A stretch of 22,061 nucleotides of DNA from Spirochaetaceae bacterium (GCA_026710565.1 JAPOQV010000417.1:1-22061), one strand, 5' to 3'; shown: positions 6,335 through 15,141, counted from the first letter of the stretch. Made by a program: numbers and translations. Notes: generated by a model not told the origin, from the sequence alone.

Positions 6335-9106
6335 ATGAGCGGGCAGCTCCTGAAGCGGGTCGAAGTCCTCGGCTTCAAGTCCTTTGCCGACCGCACGGTA
6401 CTGGAGTTCGGCGCCAACGTGTCCGCGCTCGTCGGGCCGAACGGCTGCGGCAAGAGCAACGTCGTGGACGCCATCCGCTGGGCGCTCGGCGAGCAGGCGC
6501 CCCGGTCGCTGCGCGCCGAGCGCATGGAGGACGTGATCTTCGACGGCGCCGGTTCCCGGAGATCGATGAGCGTCGCCGAGGTGACGCTGGTATTCTCCAA
6601 CGAGGACAGGCGGCTGCCCATCGACTCCGCGGAGGTGGGCGTCAAGCGCCGCCTGTATCGCTCCGGCGAGAGTCAGTATTTCGTCAACAACGCGCAGAGC
6701 CGGCTGCGGGACGTGCGCGAGGTGCTCGCCGACACCGGCCTGGCCACCTCCGGCTACGCATCGTTGGAGCAGGGAAAGATCGACCGGATCCTCTCGGAGA
6801 AGCCGGAGGAGCGCCGCGAGGTCTTCGAGGAGGCGGCCGGCATCCTGTCCTACCGCACTCGTGCCGTGGAAGCGGGGCGGGAGTTGCGGCAGGCGGCCGC
6901 CAACGTGGCGCAGGTAGAGAACGTCCGGCGCGAGGTGCAGCGCCGCTACGCGACCCTGCGCGTGCAGTCGCAGGCGGCCGAGCGCTACCGCTCCCTGCGC
7001 GCGCAGGCGTTCGACGTCGAGCGTGACCTGGAGTTGCTGCGCCTGCGCGCCCTGCGGGCCCGCCGGCAGCGCATCGAGAAGCGGCTGTCGCGGGAGACGC
7101 GGCAGCGGGACGAGGTCCAGAACGAGATCGACGCGGCGGCGACCAGCGCGCGCAATCATCGGGCCGCGGTCGAGCGCCTGGAGGGAGAGCGCGCGGCATC
7201 ACAGGAACGTCTCTACGAGATCGCCACGGCGATGAGCGGGGCGGGCAGCGAGATCAGGCTCGGCCGCGAGCGCGTCGACGAGTTGGAAGCCAGCATGCAC
7301 TCGTACCACAACCGCGACCAGGCGCTCGCGGAGCGAATCCGCTCCCTGGAGGTAGAGGTGGAGACCGTCCGTGCCGGGCTGACCGAAGCGGAACGGGTCG
7401 CCGCGGACGCGGAGTCGAAAGCGGCTGCGGATCGCGGGGTTGCCGCGGCCGTGGGCGCTCAGATCGCCGGGACGGAGCGGCGCATCGCCGACGCCGCCGC
7501 GCAGGCGGCATCGCACGAGCAGCGCCTGGACGGCCTGCGCGACCAGCTTCGCAAGGTCACCGACGAGATCGTGACCGAGCTCGATCAGCGGCTGGGACAG
7601 GGGATGCAGTCCACGCCATCGGCGGCGCTCGGCAACGACGTGGCGGAGTCGCTTGCCCGGCTGCGCCACGAGCTCGGCCGCCTGGCGGTCTCGGCCGCAC
7701 AGATGGACAGCGAAGAGCTCGGGCGGCGGATCGGCGACCTGGTGGAGGCTGCCGAGGGGCTGACAAGGCGGTTCGCGCGCTATCGGGAGACGACCGGATC
7801 GCTGCTCGACGAGCTGATCTCGTCGGAGGGAATCGTTACCCACAAGCGGGCGATCGACCGAGACATGGGTGAGACCTTCTGGGCGATCGCGGAGCTGCGC
7901 AAGCAGACCGAGGAATTGCGGCGGACCAACCGCGAACGCACGGAACGGCAGGGAGAGCTGCGTGACGCGGTGCAGGAGAGCCAGGTGGCCGCCGCGCGGG
8001 CGCAGGAGCAGGCTGCCGCGCTGCGCAGGCAGCTCGCGGCCGCGCAGCGGCAACTCGACGAGCAGCGCCAGATCCGCGCGGATCTGGCCTCGGAGGAACA
8101 CCAGACCGCGGAGGCGATCCGCGCGCTGGCTTCCAGCACCTCCGATCGCGAGCGGGAGAAGGCGTCCCTGGACCGGGAGCACGATCGGCTCCAGAAGGAG
8201 CTGGGCCGCGCCTCGGCGCAGCTCGCCGCGCATCGCCGTGAGATGGACCGGATCGACCAGGCCGCTCAGCAGCGCTCGGCGCGGCTGCGGCAGGCGCAGG
8301 AGACGCTGGAGCGGGTTCGGGTGGAGCTCGCCGAGGTGGAGGCGGAAGACAAGGCCATCCGCCACGCCTTCGCGCAGACCCACTCCCAACGTCTCGAGGA
8401 GCACGAGGAGCGGCTGGAGAGGATCGAGGCCACGCCGCGCGAGCTGCGCGACCGCCTGGGCCGGCTGCGAGAACGGATCCGCGGTCTCGGACAGGTCAAC
8501 CTGCTCGCTCCGGAGGAATTCAAGGAGGTGGCCGAGCGCTATCAGTTCCTGACCGACCAGCTCGAGGACCTGAGCCAGGCGCGCGCCGATCTGGAACGGG
8601 TGACCGAAGAGATCCAGCGCGAGTCGGCCCAGCGGTTCGGGGGTTCCTTCCAGGCCATCGCCGACGCGTTCCGGGACATTTTCCGACGGCTGTTCGGCGG
8701 CGGGCGCGCCGAGCTGAAGCTCCGCGGCCAGGACGTCCTGGAGGCCGGCGTCGACATCCTGGCGCAGCCGCCCGGCCGCAAGCTGGAGAACGTCGGACTG
8801 CTGTCGGGAGGGGAGCGGTCGCTGACGGCGGTGGCGCTGATGTTCGCCATGTACTCGGTCAAGCCGTCACCGTTCTGCGTGCTCGACGAGCTGGACGCCG
8901 CGCTGGACGACGAGAACATCGGCCGCTTCGTCGGGCTCCTGGAGGAGTTCGCGCACGACTCGCAGTTCCTGATCGTCACCCACAACAAGCGCACCATCGC
9001 CGCCGCCGCGAACCTGTACGGGGTGACGATGGAAGAGCCGGGCGTCTCCAAGCTGGTGACCCTGCGCATGCCGGAGCGCACCGAGCGCGAGCCGGTACCG
9101 GCTTAG
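6335..9106 (+). CDS. smc: Chromosome segregation ATPase SMC, short form without a recognisable hinge
   Basis: A 923-residue structural-maintenance-of-chromosomes ATPase, which with ScpA/ScpB (not in this window) organises and segregates the nucleoid. The N-terminal head has Walker A GPNGCGKSN (34-42) and the Q-loop LEQGKIDRIL (Q146). The C-terminal head has 'GLGQVNLLAPEEF', 'DILAQPPGRK', the ABC signature LSGGE (823-827) and Walker B FCVLDELDAALDD with D851 and E852. Residues ~165-780 are charged heptad-like coiled coil. The protein is 200 or more residues shorter than the usual ~1150-1190, and the middle (~415-515) lacks the Gly-rich globular hinge; it holds a short helical break around 'ISSEGIVTHKRAID'. 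I chose the ATG at 6335 because GFKSFADRTVLEF sits right behind it. An upstream ATG at 6284 would add 17 residues lying on the promoter. Confidence 0.95.
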   Translation: MSGQLLKRVEVLGFKSFADRTVLEFGANVSALVGPNGCGKSNVVDAIRWALGEQAPRSLRAERMEDVIFDGAGSRRSMSVAEVTLVFSNEDRRLPIDSAEVGVKRRLYRSGESQYFVNNAQSRLRDVREVLADTGLATSGYASLEQGKIDRILSEKPEERREVFEEAAGILSYRTRAVEAGRELRQAAANVAQVENVRREVQRRYATLRVQSQAAERYRSLRAQAFDVERDLELLRLRALRARRQRIEKRLSRETRQRDEVQNEIDAAATSARNHRAAVERLEGERAASQERLYEIATAMSGAGSEIRLGRERVDELEASMHSYHNRDQALAERIRSLEVEVETVRAGLTEAERVAADAESKAAADRGVAAAVGAQIAGTERRIADAAAQAASHEQRLDGLRDQLRKVTDEIVTELDQRLGQGMQSTPSAALGNDVAESLARLRHELGRLAVSAAQMDSEELGRRIGDLVEAAEGLTRRFARYRETTGSLLDELISSEGIVTHKRAIDRDMGETFWAIAELRKQTEELRRTNRERTERQGELRDAVQESQVAAARAQEQAAALRRQLAAAQRQLDEQRQIRADLASEEHQTAEAIRALASSTSDREREKASLDREHDRLQKELGRASAQLAAHRREMDRIDQAAQQRSARLRQAQETLERVRVELAEVEAEDKAIRHAFAQTHSQRLEEHEERLERIEATPRELRDRLGRLRERIRGLGQVNLLAPEEFKEVAERYQFLTDQLEDLSQARADLERVTEEIQRESAQRFGGSFQAIADAFRDIFRRLFGGGRAELKLRGQDVLEAGVDILAQPPGRKLENVGLLSGGERSLTAVALMFAMYSVKPSPFCVLDELDAALDDENIGRFVGLLEEFAHDSQFLIVTHNKRTIAAAANLYGVTMEEPGVSKLVTLRMPERTEREPVPA

Positions 9107-9167
9107 TCGCTGACCCGGCACCGCGTACGGAACGCGCGATCCGCGGCGTCTACCGGTGAGGGGCGAA

Positions 9168-9196
9168 TTGCCAGCGGCAACGGACGGCCCTATCAT
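9168..9196 (+). promoter_or_regulatory. Candidate promoter for the ftsH-like gene
   Basis: TTGCCA (9168-9173), a 17-base spacer and TATCAT (9191-9196) lie in the 113-bp gap after smc, giving a start near 9203 and a short leader before the ATG at 9220. The -35 is inside a small inverted repeat, TTGCC-agc-GGCAA (9168-9180), which might be an operator or chance. Confidence 0.45.
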
Positions 9197-9219
9197 CGGA
9201 GCGGCGGAAGGCAAAGCAC

Positions 9220-11118
9220 ATGAGTGATCAGGAACGGAACGAACCCCAGCCGGAAGAATCGTCGGACGCGCGCGAGCAGGAAGGGGGAGCTCAGGAGCGC
9301 TCCCGCGACCGGTTCTGGCAGGGCGTGAGCGTCCCCGACCTGGTCAAGCAGCGCATCGATGTCATCAAGGCGCAGCAGAGCCGCGGCCGCAAGCTGCTGA
9401 TGGCGTTGCGCAAGTTCTACGCGATCCTGCCGATCGCGGCGTTCATCTATTTCTCCCTCACCAATCCGACATTCCAGAACACGGTGCTCGCCATCCTGCA
9501 ATTTGCGGTGCAGCTCCTGTTCGCGATCTTCTACGCGATCATCCAGTTCGTCGCCATTTTCTGGTTCATGGCCCGATCCAAGGTGGAGAAGGTCCGGCCC
9601 ACCGACCCCAAGTCGATCACGTTCGACGACTACTGGGGTCAGCCCAACCTGAAGGCGCTGGTCCGGCAATGGTTGGGCCTGCTGGCCGACCGCAGGGAGT
9701 TCGTGCAGATGGGCGGCCGCTACATCAACGGCCTGTTGCTGTACGGGCCACCGGGCACCGGCAAGACCATGCTGGCCAAGGCCATGGCCGGCGAGGCCGG
9801 GGTCGCGTTCATCTCCATAGAAGGCTCGGGATTCCGGGCGATGTTCGTGGGCGTGGACGTCCTGAAGATGATCTGGTTTATCCGCAAGGCACGCAAGTAC
9901 GCCCGCCGCTACGGCGCCTGCATCGCCTACATCGACGAGATCGACGCGGTCGGACAGTCGCGTGGCGGCGTCCAGGGAGACAACAGTACGTTCGCCGGCG
10001 GCGGGATGTTTGGTGGGGGCACCGGCGCTCTGACGCGGCTGCTCTACGAGATGGACGGCGTCGATCAGCGTTCCCTGAAGGAGCGAATGGTCGCCAAGCT
10101 CTACCAACTGCGCGGCAAGAAGCCGCCTGCGCGGAATTGGCACGTCCTGTTCATGGGCTCCACCAATCGCCCCGACGTGCTGGACCCGGCGTTGACGCGG
10201 CCGGGCCGCTTCGACCAGATGATCGAGGTGGGACTGCCGGACCGTTCCGGCCGCCGCGCCATCGTCGACGGCTACCTGTCGACCATCCGCCACGACGACT
10301 CGGTCGACGTGGAGGCGATCGTGTCCAACACGCCCGGCGCCTCACCGGCGCAGATGATGGCGGCGCTGACCAAGGACACGGTACGCATCGCCCTGTTCGA
10401 GCACCGCAACGTGGTCACACAGCGCGACATCGACCGCGCGCTGATCCACCAGTTGGCGGGCATGGAGAACCCGATCGAGGAGATGGATCCGGAACAGCGC
10501 CGTTCCATCGCCGTGCACGAGGCCGGACACGCCGTGGTCGTCCATTACGTGCTCCCGGAGAAACGGATCGGCCACCTGACGATCCTGGCGCGCGGCCAGA
10601 CGCTCGGCTTCATGCTGCCGCTTGACGAGGTGGAGCAGTACTCGTATCCGCTGCGCCGGATCGTCGCCGACATCATGGTCGCGTTGGGCGGACACGCCGC
10701 CGTACGGATCGTGTATGGCGAGGAGTGGACCGGCGCCTACAGCGACTACCGTCAGGCGCGAGACCGTTTCCGACATCTGTATTCACTCGGCTACTTCGGT
10801 CCTCCGACAGGATGGATTTCCGGCATGGCCGACGGGCTGGGCGCTCCGGCGGGCGCGCCGCCGCCGGAAGTCAACCGCCTCTGGCAGGATCTGGAGGATC
10901 GGACGGAGCGGGTGCTGCGCGATCACCGGGACGAGTTGATGGCTCTTACCGACGCCCTGCTGGAGCGCAACGAGCTCAATACGGGGGAGGTGCTGGATCT
11001 CCTCGGGCCGAACGGTCACAACGGCACGAACGGCCATGCCGGGCCCGCCGGCGCCGGGGAATCCCTGCCGCCGGCCGATGGCGGAGGCACCGAGCCGCCC
11101 GCGGAGCCCGCCCGGTAA
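9220..11118 (+). CDS. FtsH-like membrane AAA+ zinc protease, divergent, no periplasmic domain
   Basis: A 632-residue membrane-anchored ATP-dependent metalloprotease related to FtsH. Hydrophobic segments at ~66-81 and ~88-118 follow each other closely, so the ~70-residue periplasmic domain of FtsH is missing. The AAA module has Walker A GPPGTGKT (176-183), a pore-loop-like AMFVG (207-211), Walker B AYIDE (D239, E240) and the second region of homology STNRPDVLDPALTRPGRFD with arginine fingers R327 and R330. A Gly-rich stretch (259-269) and roughly 30 extra residues (~280-308) interrupt the module before it. The zinc site is complete: H433 and H437 in HEAGH and probably D509 in TGAYSDY. The usual 'GRAAEE' has become GHAAVR. 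The tail is low-complexity Gly/Asn/Pro. The ATG has a GGAAGG ribosome site. It is likely an active inner-membrane protease, but a paralogue rather than the canonical housekeeping FtsH. Confidence 0.88.
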   Translation: MSDQERNEPQPEESSDAREQEGGAQERSRDRFWQGVSVPDLVKQRIDVIKAQQSRGRKLLMALRKFYAILPIAAFIYFSLTNPTFQNTVLAILQFAVQLLFAIFYAIIQFVAIFWFMARSKVEKVRPTDPKSITFDDYWGQPNLKALVRQWLGLLADRREFVQMGGRYINGLLLYGPPGTGKTMLAKAMAGEAGVAFISIEGSGFRAMFVGVDVLKMIWFIRKARKYARRYGACIAYIDEIDAVGQSRGGVQGDNSTFAGGGMFGGGTGALTRLLYEMDGVDQRSLKERMVAKLYQLRGKKPPARNWHVLFMGSTNRPDVLDPALTRPGRFDQMIEVGLPDRSGRRAIVDGYLSTIRHDDSVDVEAIVSNTPGASPAQMMAALTKDTVRIALFEHRNVVTQRDIDRALIHQLAGMENPIEEMDPEQRRSIAVHEAGHAVVVHYVLPEKRIGHLTILARGQTLGFMLPLDEVEQYSYPLRRIVADIMVALGGHAAVRIVYGEEWTGAYSDYRQARDRFRHLYSLGYFGPPTGWISGMADGLGAPAGAPPPEVNRLWQDLEDRTERVLRDHRDELMALTDALLERNELNTGEVLDLLGPNGHNGTNGHAGPAGAGESLPPADGGGTEPPAEPAR

Positions 11119-11174
11119 AGGAGACGCGGGCACAGGCCCGACGCCACGGCGGACCGGGCGCTATCGGACCGACC

Positions 11175-12518
11175 CTATCGGATCGACCAGGCTCCCAGGT
11201 CGCCGCGGGTCACGAAACGGGGTTCGATGTTGCCCGAAGCCGATCCCAGGAAGATGCCGGGGAAGCCGCCGCGTGCCACCGCGGAGAACACCAGCCAGTT
11301 GCCGTCCGGCGACCAGATGCTCCCGGAGCGCGTGTACTGATCGAAGAACTGCAGGGCGCCCAGGCTGCCGCGGGTGATCGGAAAGGTGGCGACCTTCCAG
11401 GACTCTCCCGAGCGGGCATCCATCACCCGCAGATGCACATAGATCTGCTCGGGGTCGGCGGCGAACACCGGCTCCACCACGAGTTGCTGGAGCTCCGCCG
11501 CGCTCACCGGTACCAGATAGGCGATCTGGCGGCTGTTGGGAGCCCAGAAGAAGGCGATCACCGTTGGCTCCTCCAGCTCCACCGATCGCTCCAGCCGGCC
11601 CGGCACCAGCACGCGCAGCGTGCCGTCGGCCGAGAGCTGTGGCGTTGACGATTCCATGATCGCGACGCGCCTCCCGTCGCGGGAGAAGCTGAAGAAGGCG
11701 CTGCCGGACACGGTCTTGAGCACGTCCAGGCCCGGACCCTCGATGTCCCTCAGCACGAGCTGGGCCGATCCCGACTCGCTGTCCACGTACAGCATGCGCT
11801 CGCCGTCCGGAGACACCTGCGGCGACTGGAAGCGGGCCGGACGCACGTTGAAGTTGCGCTTCCCGGTTGCGCCGCGGACGTCCAGCAGCGTGAGGCGGCC
11901 GCCCGACGTCGTGCCGCCGCCGACGTGGGCCAGCATGAAACGGTTGTCCGGGTCCCAAGCCCAGTAGAGCGGCAGGCCGGTGTCGAGCGGTTTGTAGCTC
12001 AGCTTGCCGGCGGGGGCCACCAGACCGAGCTCCATGCCTTCCTCCGCGGTGCGCTGGGACAGCACGCTGAGCCATCGGCTGTCCGGGGACCAGTACAGGT
12101 ACACCGGCGCGAGCGAAGCGCTCTCCCAGACTACCTGCGGATTGCGGGAGCCTGAGTCGCTGTTGAGGATCGCCGCCTGCAGGCTGCCGTCGGTCTGCTG
12201 GTCGAAGCGGACGAAGGCGAGGCGGCGGCCCCGTGCCGACCAAGTCGGCGACGAGTACCAGCGGCGCACGCCTTCGCGGCTGCCGGCGTCATCGGTGAGC
12301 AGCGTCAGACGGCCCCCGGTCTGGTCGGCCGTCGCGATGTTGCCGTCGAGACCGATGAACGCGATCAGCCCGGACTTGCGCTCGAAGCGTTCGAGCAGGG
12401 AGTTCTGCGACATCTGCGCGCCCCGCACCGAGCAGGAGGCCAGCAGGGTGGCGGCCAGCGGGAGCAACAGGAGCGCCTGCAACCGGCGGCGTGGTCGCCG
12501 CAGGTTCGTCACTGCCAT
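11175..12518 (-). CDS. PD40 beta-propeller lipoprotein (second paralogue)
   Basis: A 447-residue exported protein. The N-terminus has an Arg-rich start, the hydrophobic core LQALLLLPLAATLL and a good lipobox LASC with acylated C29. The mature part repeats TolB/PD40-type motifs, 'SPDSRWLSVL', 'SPDGERMLYV', 'SRDGRRVAIM', 'APNSRQIAYL' and 'SPDGNWLVFS', the mark of a six- or seven-bladed propeller. Soon after the lipid anchor it carries 'ERKSGLIAFIGLDGNI', closely matching 'ERKSGKIAYMGIDANI' in the gene upstream, so the two are tandem duplicates. Its ATG overlaps the upstream stop by 10 bp (ATGGCAGTGA), which implies translational coupling. It is convergent with the ftsH-like gene. TolB itself is unlikely: no TolB N-terminal domain or Tol/Pal neighbours are seen. 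It is probably a periplasmic or outer-membrane binding or scaffold protein; the ligand is unknown. Confidence 0.8.
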   Translation of the reverse strand: MAVTNLRRPRRRLQALLLLPLAATLLASCSVRGAQMSQNSLLERFERKSGLIAFIGLDGNIATADQTGGRLTLLTDDAGSREGVRRWYSSPTWSARGRRLAFVRFDQQTDGSLQAAILNSDSGSRNPQVVWESASLAPVYLYWSPDSRWLSVLSQRTAEEGMELGLVAPAGKLSYKPLDTGLPLYWAWDPDNRFMLAHVGGGTTSGGRLTLLDVRGATGKRNFNVRPARFQSPQVSPDGERMLYVDSESGSAQLVLRDIEGPGLDVLKTVSGSAFFSFSRDGRRVAIMESSTPQLSADGTLRVLVPGRLERSVELEEPTVIAFFWAPNSRQIAYLVPVSAAELQQLVVEPVFAADPEQIYVHLRVMDARSGESWKVATFPITRGSLGALQFFDQYTRSGSIWSPDGNWLVFSAVARGGFPGIFLGSASGNIEPRFVTRGDLGAWSIR

Positions 12519-13804
12519 GACCAGAACCCTATCAGCCCCGGCGCCATCTTGCGCGGCACCAGGTTGCCCTCGGCGCGCGCCACCATGATGGACGGACCGG
12601 TATCGGTGAGCGCGGAGTACACGATGTTGCGGCTGTCCGGGGACCAGATGCGCGCGGCCTGACCGTACTGGTCGAAGACGCGGATCACCGCCGCGAACTG
12701 CGGCGTGGGCACGAACGTCTCGATCTCGGCCGACGAGCGCCGCTCGCGGTCATAGACGCGCAGCGTCAGCACCAGGGACTGGTCGCTGCCTTCGTTCTGC
12801 GACACGACCGACGGGACGAAGTAGGCGACGCGCTTGGAGTCCGGAGACCAGAAGAAGGCGAACACCCCGTCCTCCTCGAGCATCGTCTCGGCACCGGTCG
12901 CGACGTCGCGCAGGTGCAGCCGGCTGACGAACGCCTCGACCTCCTGGCGGCGGGCGATGTAGCCGAGCGACGCGCCGTCGGGAGACCAGAGAAAGGTGAC
13001 CGCGCCCCGCGCGGTGGCGATCAGCTCGCGACGATCCCGGTGCTCCGGGTGGGCGATGACGAGGTCGGTCTGGCCCCCGTCGGCGATGGTGCCCAGCACG
13101 ACTCCCGAGCCGTCGGGCGACCAGGCCGGGGTCTGGAACTCGCCCGGCTGCAGCGGCAGGCCGCTCTCGATCACCGCGGCGCCGACCTGCAGGAATGACA
13201 CCCGTCGGCCGGAGGTGCGGACCGACCCGGCGTGAACGGTCACGCCCGTGCTGTCGGGCGCCCAGCCCCAGAACAGCGGCCGGCCGGCGTCGAGCGTCTG
13301 CACCGGTGCGGCGCTGCCCGGCTGCCAGCTCAGCAGCAGGAAGCCCCCTCCACCCGGTCCGGCGGTCAGGAAGCTGAGCGAGCGGCTGTCGGGAGACCAG
13401 TAGAGATTTGCCGGCAGCCGCCCGCCGGTGGAGATGGCCAGCGCGTCGCTGCCGTCGGCGCGGGCCGTGAGCACCCGGCCGGACGTGCGGCCCTGGAAGG
13501 AGTCTATCCCCACGAATGCCACCCGCTTGCCGTCCGGCGACCAGATCGGGGTCTGGTAGATGCGGGCGGCGTTCTCCGACTGGCCGGCGTCGGTGGTGAT
13601 CTCCTGCGTGGCGCCGCCGGCCTGATTGGCCACGTAGATGTTGGCGTCGATGCCCATGTAGGCGATCTTTCCGGACTTGCGCTCCAGTGCGCCCATCAGC
13701 GAGCTCTGCTCGCTGGTATCGGGCAGGCGGCAATCGACCATCAGCGCGGCGCCGATCACGGCCGCCAGGAGGAGCGCGCTGCGAGCGAATGGCCTGCGCC
13801 TCAT
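12509..13804 (-). CDS. PD40 beta-propeller exported protein (first paralogue), atypical lipobox
   Basis: A 431-residue exported propeller. The signal is RRRPFAR followed by a hydrophobic core (10-23) and C25 in LMVDC. Asp just before the Cys is unusual for signal peptidase II, so lipidation is less certain than for its paralogue. The mature region has repeated PD40 motifs: 'SPDGKRVAFVG', 'SPDSRSLSFL', 'APDSTGVTV', 'SPDGSGVVLG', 'SPDGASLGYI', 'SPDSKRVAYF' and 'SPDSRNIVYS', about seven blades. The first mature segment, 'LERKSGKIAYMGIDANIYVANQAGG', is shared with the downstream gene. It starts 11 bp after the S41-like gene and its stop lies inside the next gene's start, so all three form one operon. 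Function is unknown. A role with the neighbouring inactive S41 protein in the envelope is inference. Confidence 0.78.
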   Translation of the reverse strand: MRRRPFARSALLLAAVIGAALMVDCRLPDTSEQSSLMGALERKSGKIAYMGIDANIYVANQAGGATQEITTDAGQSENAARIYQTPIWSPDGKRVAFVGIDSFQGRTSGRVLTARADGSDALAISTGGRLPANLYWSPDSRSLSFLTAGPGGGGFLLLSWQPGSAAPVQTLDAGRPLFWGWAPDSTGVTVHAGSVRTSGRRVSFLQVGAAVIESGLPLQPGEFQTPAWSPDGSGVVLGTIADGGQTDLVIAHPEHRDRRELIATARGAVTFLWSPDGASLGYIARRQEVEAFVSRLHLRDVATGAETMLEEDGVFAFFWSPDSKRVAYFVPSVVSQNEGSDQSLVLTLRVYDRERRSSAEIETFVPTPQFAAVIRVFDQYGQAARIWSPDSRNIVYSALTDTGPSIMVARAEGNLVPRKMAPGLIGFWSWQ

Positions 13805-13815
13805 CGGGACACCGC

Positions 13816-15141
13816 TCAGCCGACGCCGCGCCGCAGCACGGTGAGCGCCGTGTTGCGGACCGGGTCGGTCTGCTCCGATACCTCGTCCCAGTCCAGGGCT
13901 GCCGGAACGTCCGGCCGCACGCCGTCGATGCCGACCTCTCGGCCGGCCGGCGACTGGTAGGCGCTGGTCATGATGGTCAGTCGTGAGCCGTCCGGGAGTA
14001 CGAAGTCGACGAAGCTCTCCACGTTGCCGGGCGTCCGGAGGCCGACCACGGTGGCGCGGCGGCGCGCCTGCAGGGCGGCGGCCAGCACCTCGGGCAGCCC
14101 CTCGGTGTCCGGTCCGACCAGCACGACCAGCGGCACCGCCTGCGATCCGTTCAGGTCGCTTCCGTCGACGGATAGGGGCTGCGAGCCCTCGGCGGTGTAG
14201 ATCTCACCATGGTCGCCGTCCGAGAACAGCGACAACAGCGGTACCAGCGGCCAGCGCAGGCCGCTGGCTATGCGCAGGTCGAGTATGATGCCGCCGATGT
14301 CCCCGGCTTCCGCGAGCGCCTCGAGGCTGCGGACCGTCTCCGTGACCAGGGAGTCGGAGGAGACCCGCGGGAACAGCAGGTAGCCGACGCGTCCCGGCTC
14401 CAGCAGGCCGTACCTGAGCGGATTCAGTACCTCCGCGAGCTGCACGCGGCCGCGGATCACCTGGACGTCGCGGGTCGCCCGGTCGACCGAGCTGACGCGC
14501 AGGATCACCGGCTGATCGGCCGGTCCGCGGATGCGGGACACCGCATCCGGGCCCTCCTCGCGCCGCACCGGAATGCCGTTGACCGCCGTGACCGCTTCGT
14601 GGGGGCGCAGCCCGGAACGGTCGGCGGGAGATCCGGGCATCACCGACAGCAGGATGATGCGCGGCTCCGGGTTCTCGCGGTAGGCGACGTAGGCGCCGAT
14701 CCCTTCGTAGGCGGAAGGATCCTGGAGCTCTTCCTGGATGCGCTCCGCGCGCGTCTCCCAGCGGGCGGCCAGCGGCGGCAGCTCGTCCAGCATCTGCCGC
14801 ACCGTCGCCGGGAAGTCCTCGCGCGAAAGGAGGTTCACGATCAGCGGCCGGTAACGCTCGCGCAACTCGTTCCAGGAGACTCCATGCAGGTCGCCGTACA
14901 CGTAATGGTCGCGCAGCAGGGTCCACATCTCGTCGAAGGTGCGGATCTGCAGGGAGGTGATCTGTTCCCGCTGCTCGGCGGGATCCGGCACGGGCGCGAA
15001 ATTCGCGTCGTCCGCGGATTCGCGGGTACAGGCAGCGAGGATCGACAGCGCGGCGATCATCGCCAGGACGGGCATCGCCCGGACGGGCGTCGTCAATGCC
15101 GGGCCGATGGTGGCCGGCGCATTCCACAGCCGGGGTCGCAT
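13816..15141 (-). CDS. PDZ/S41-fold lipoprotein, catalytically dead C-terminal-processing-protease homologue
   Basis: A 441-residue lipoprotein with lipobox ILAAC (C38). The hydrophobic core begins at M23, so a shorter start (TTG at residue 16 or ATG at 23) is possible. Residues ~50-135 are helical, ~141-235 form a PDZ domain ('LLSVMPGSPADRSGLRPHEAVTAVNG'), and ~245-415 are an S41 peptidase fold ('GRVGYLLFP', 'GGIILDLR', 'VPLVVLVG', 'GIDGVRPDV'). In active members the nucleophile is the first Ser of a SASE-type motif; here the aligned segment is G348-L-P-E351, so Ser is Gly. The Lys 25 residues later, in GKG, is Asn at 373. Both catalytic residues are therefore missing and proteolysis by the normal mechanism is not expected. 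It leads the operon with the two propeller genes. A scaffold, peptide-binding or inhibitory role is likely. Confidence 0.8.
   Translation of the reverse strand: MRPRLWNAPATIGPALTTPVRAMPVLAMIAALSILAACTRESADDANFAPVPDPAEQREQITSLQIRTFDEMWTLLRDHYVYGDLHGVSWNELRERYRPLIVNLLSREDFPATVRQMLDELPPLAARWETRAERIQEELQDPSAYEGIGAYVAYRENPEPRIILLSVMPGSPADRSGLRPHEAVTAVNGIPVRREEGPDAVSRIRGPADQPVILRVSSVDRATRDVQVIRGRVQLAEVLNPLRYGLLEPGRVGYLLFPRVSSDSLVTETVRSLEALAEAGDIGGIILDLRIASGLRWPLVPLLSLFSDGDHGEIYTAEGSQPLSVDGSDLNGSQAVPLVVLVGPDTEGLPEVLAAALQARRRATVVGLRTPGNVESFVDFVLPDGSRLTIMTSAYQSPAGREVGIDGVRPDVPAALDWDEVSEQTDPVRNTALTVLRRGVG

Noticed and set aside
9107..9167. Possible terminator after smc
   Set aside because: Only short scattered GC complementarity is present and no T-run follows.
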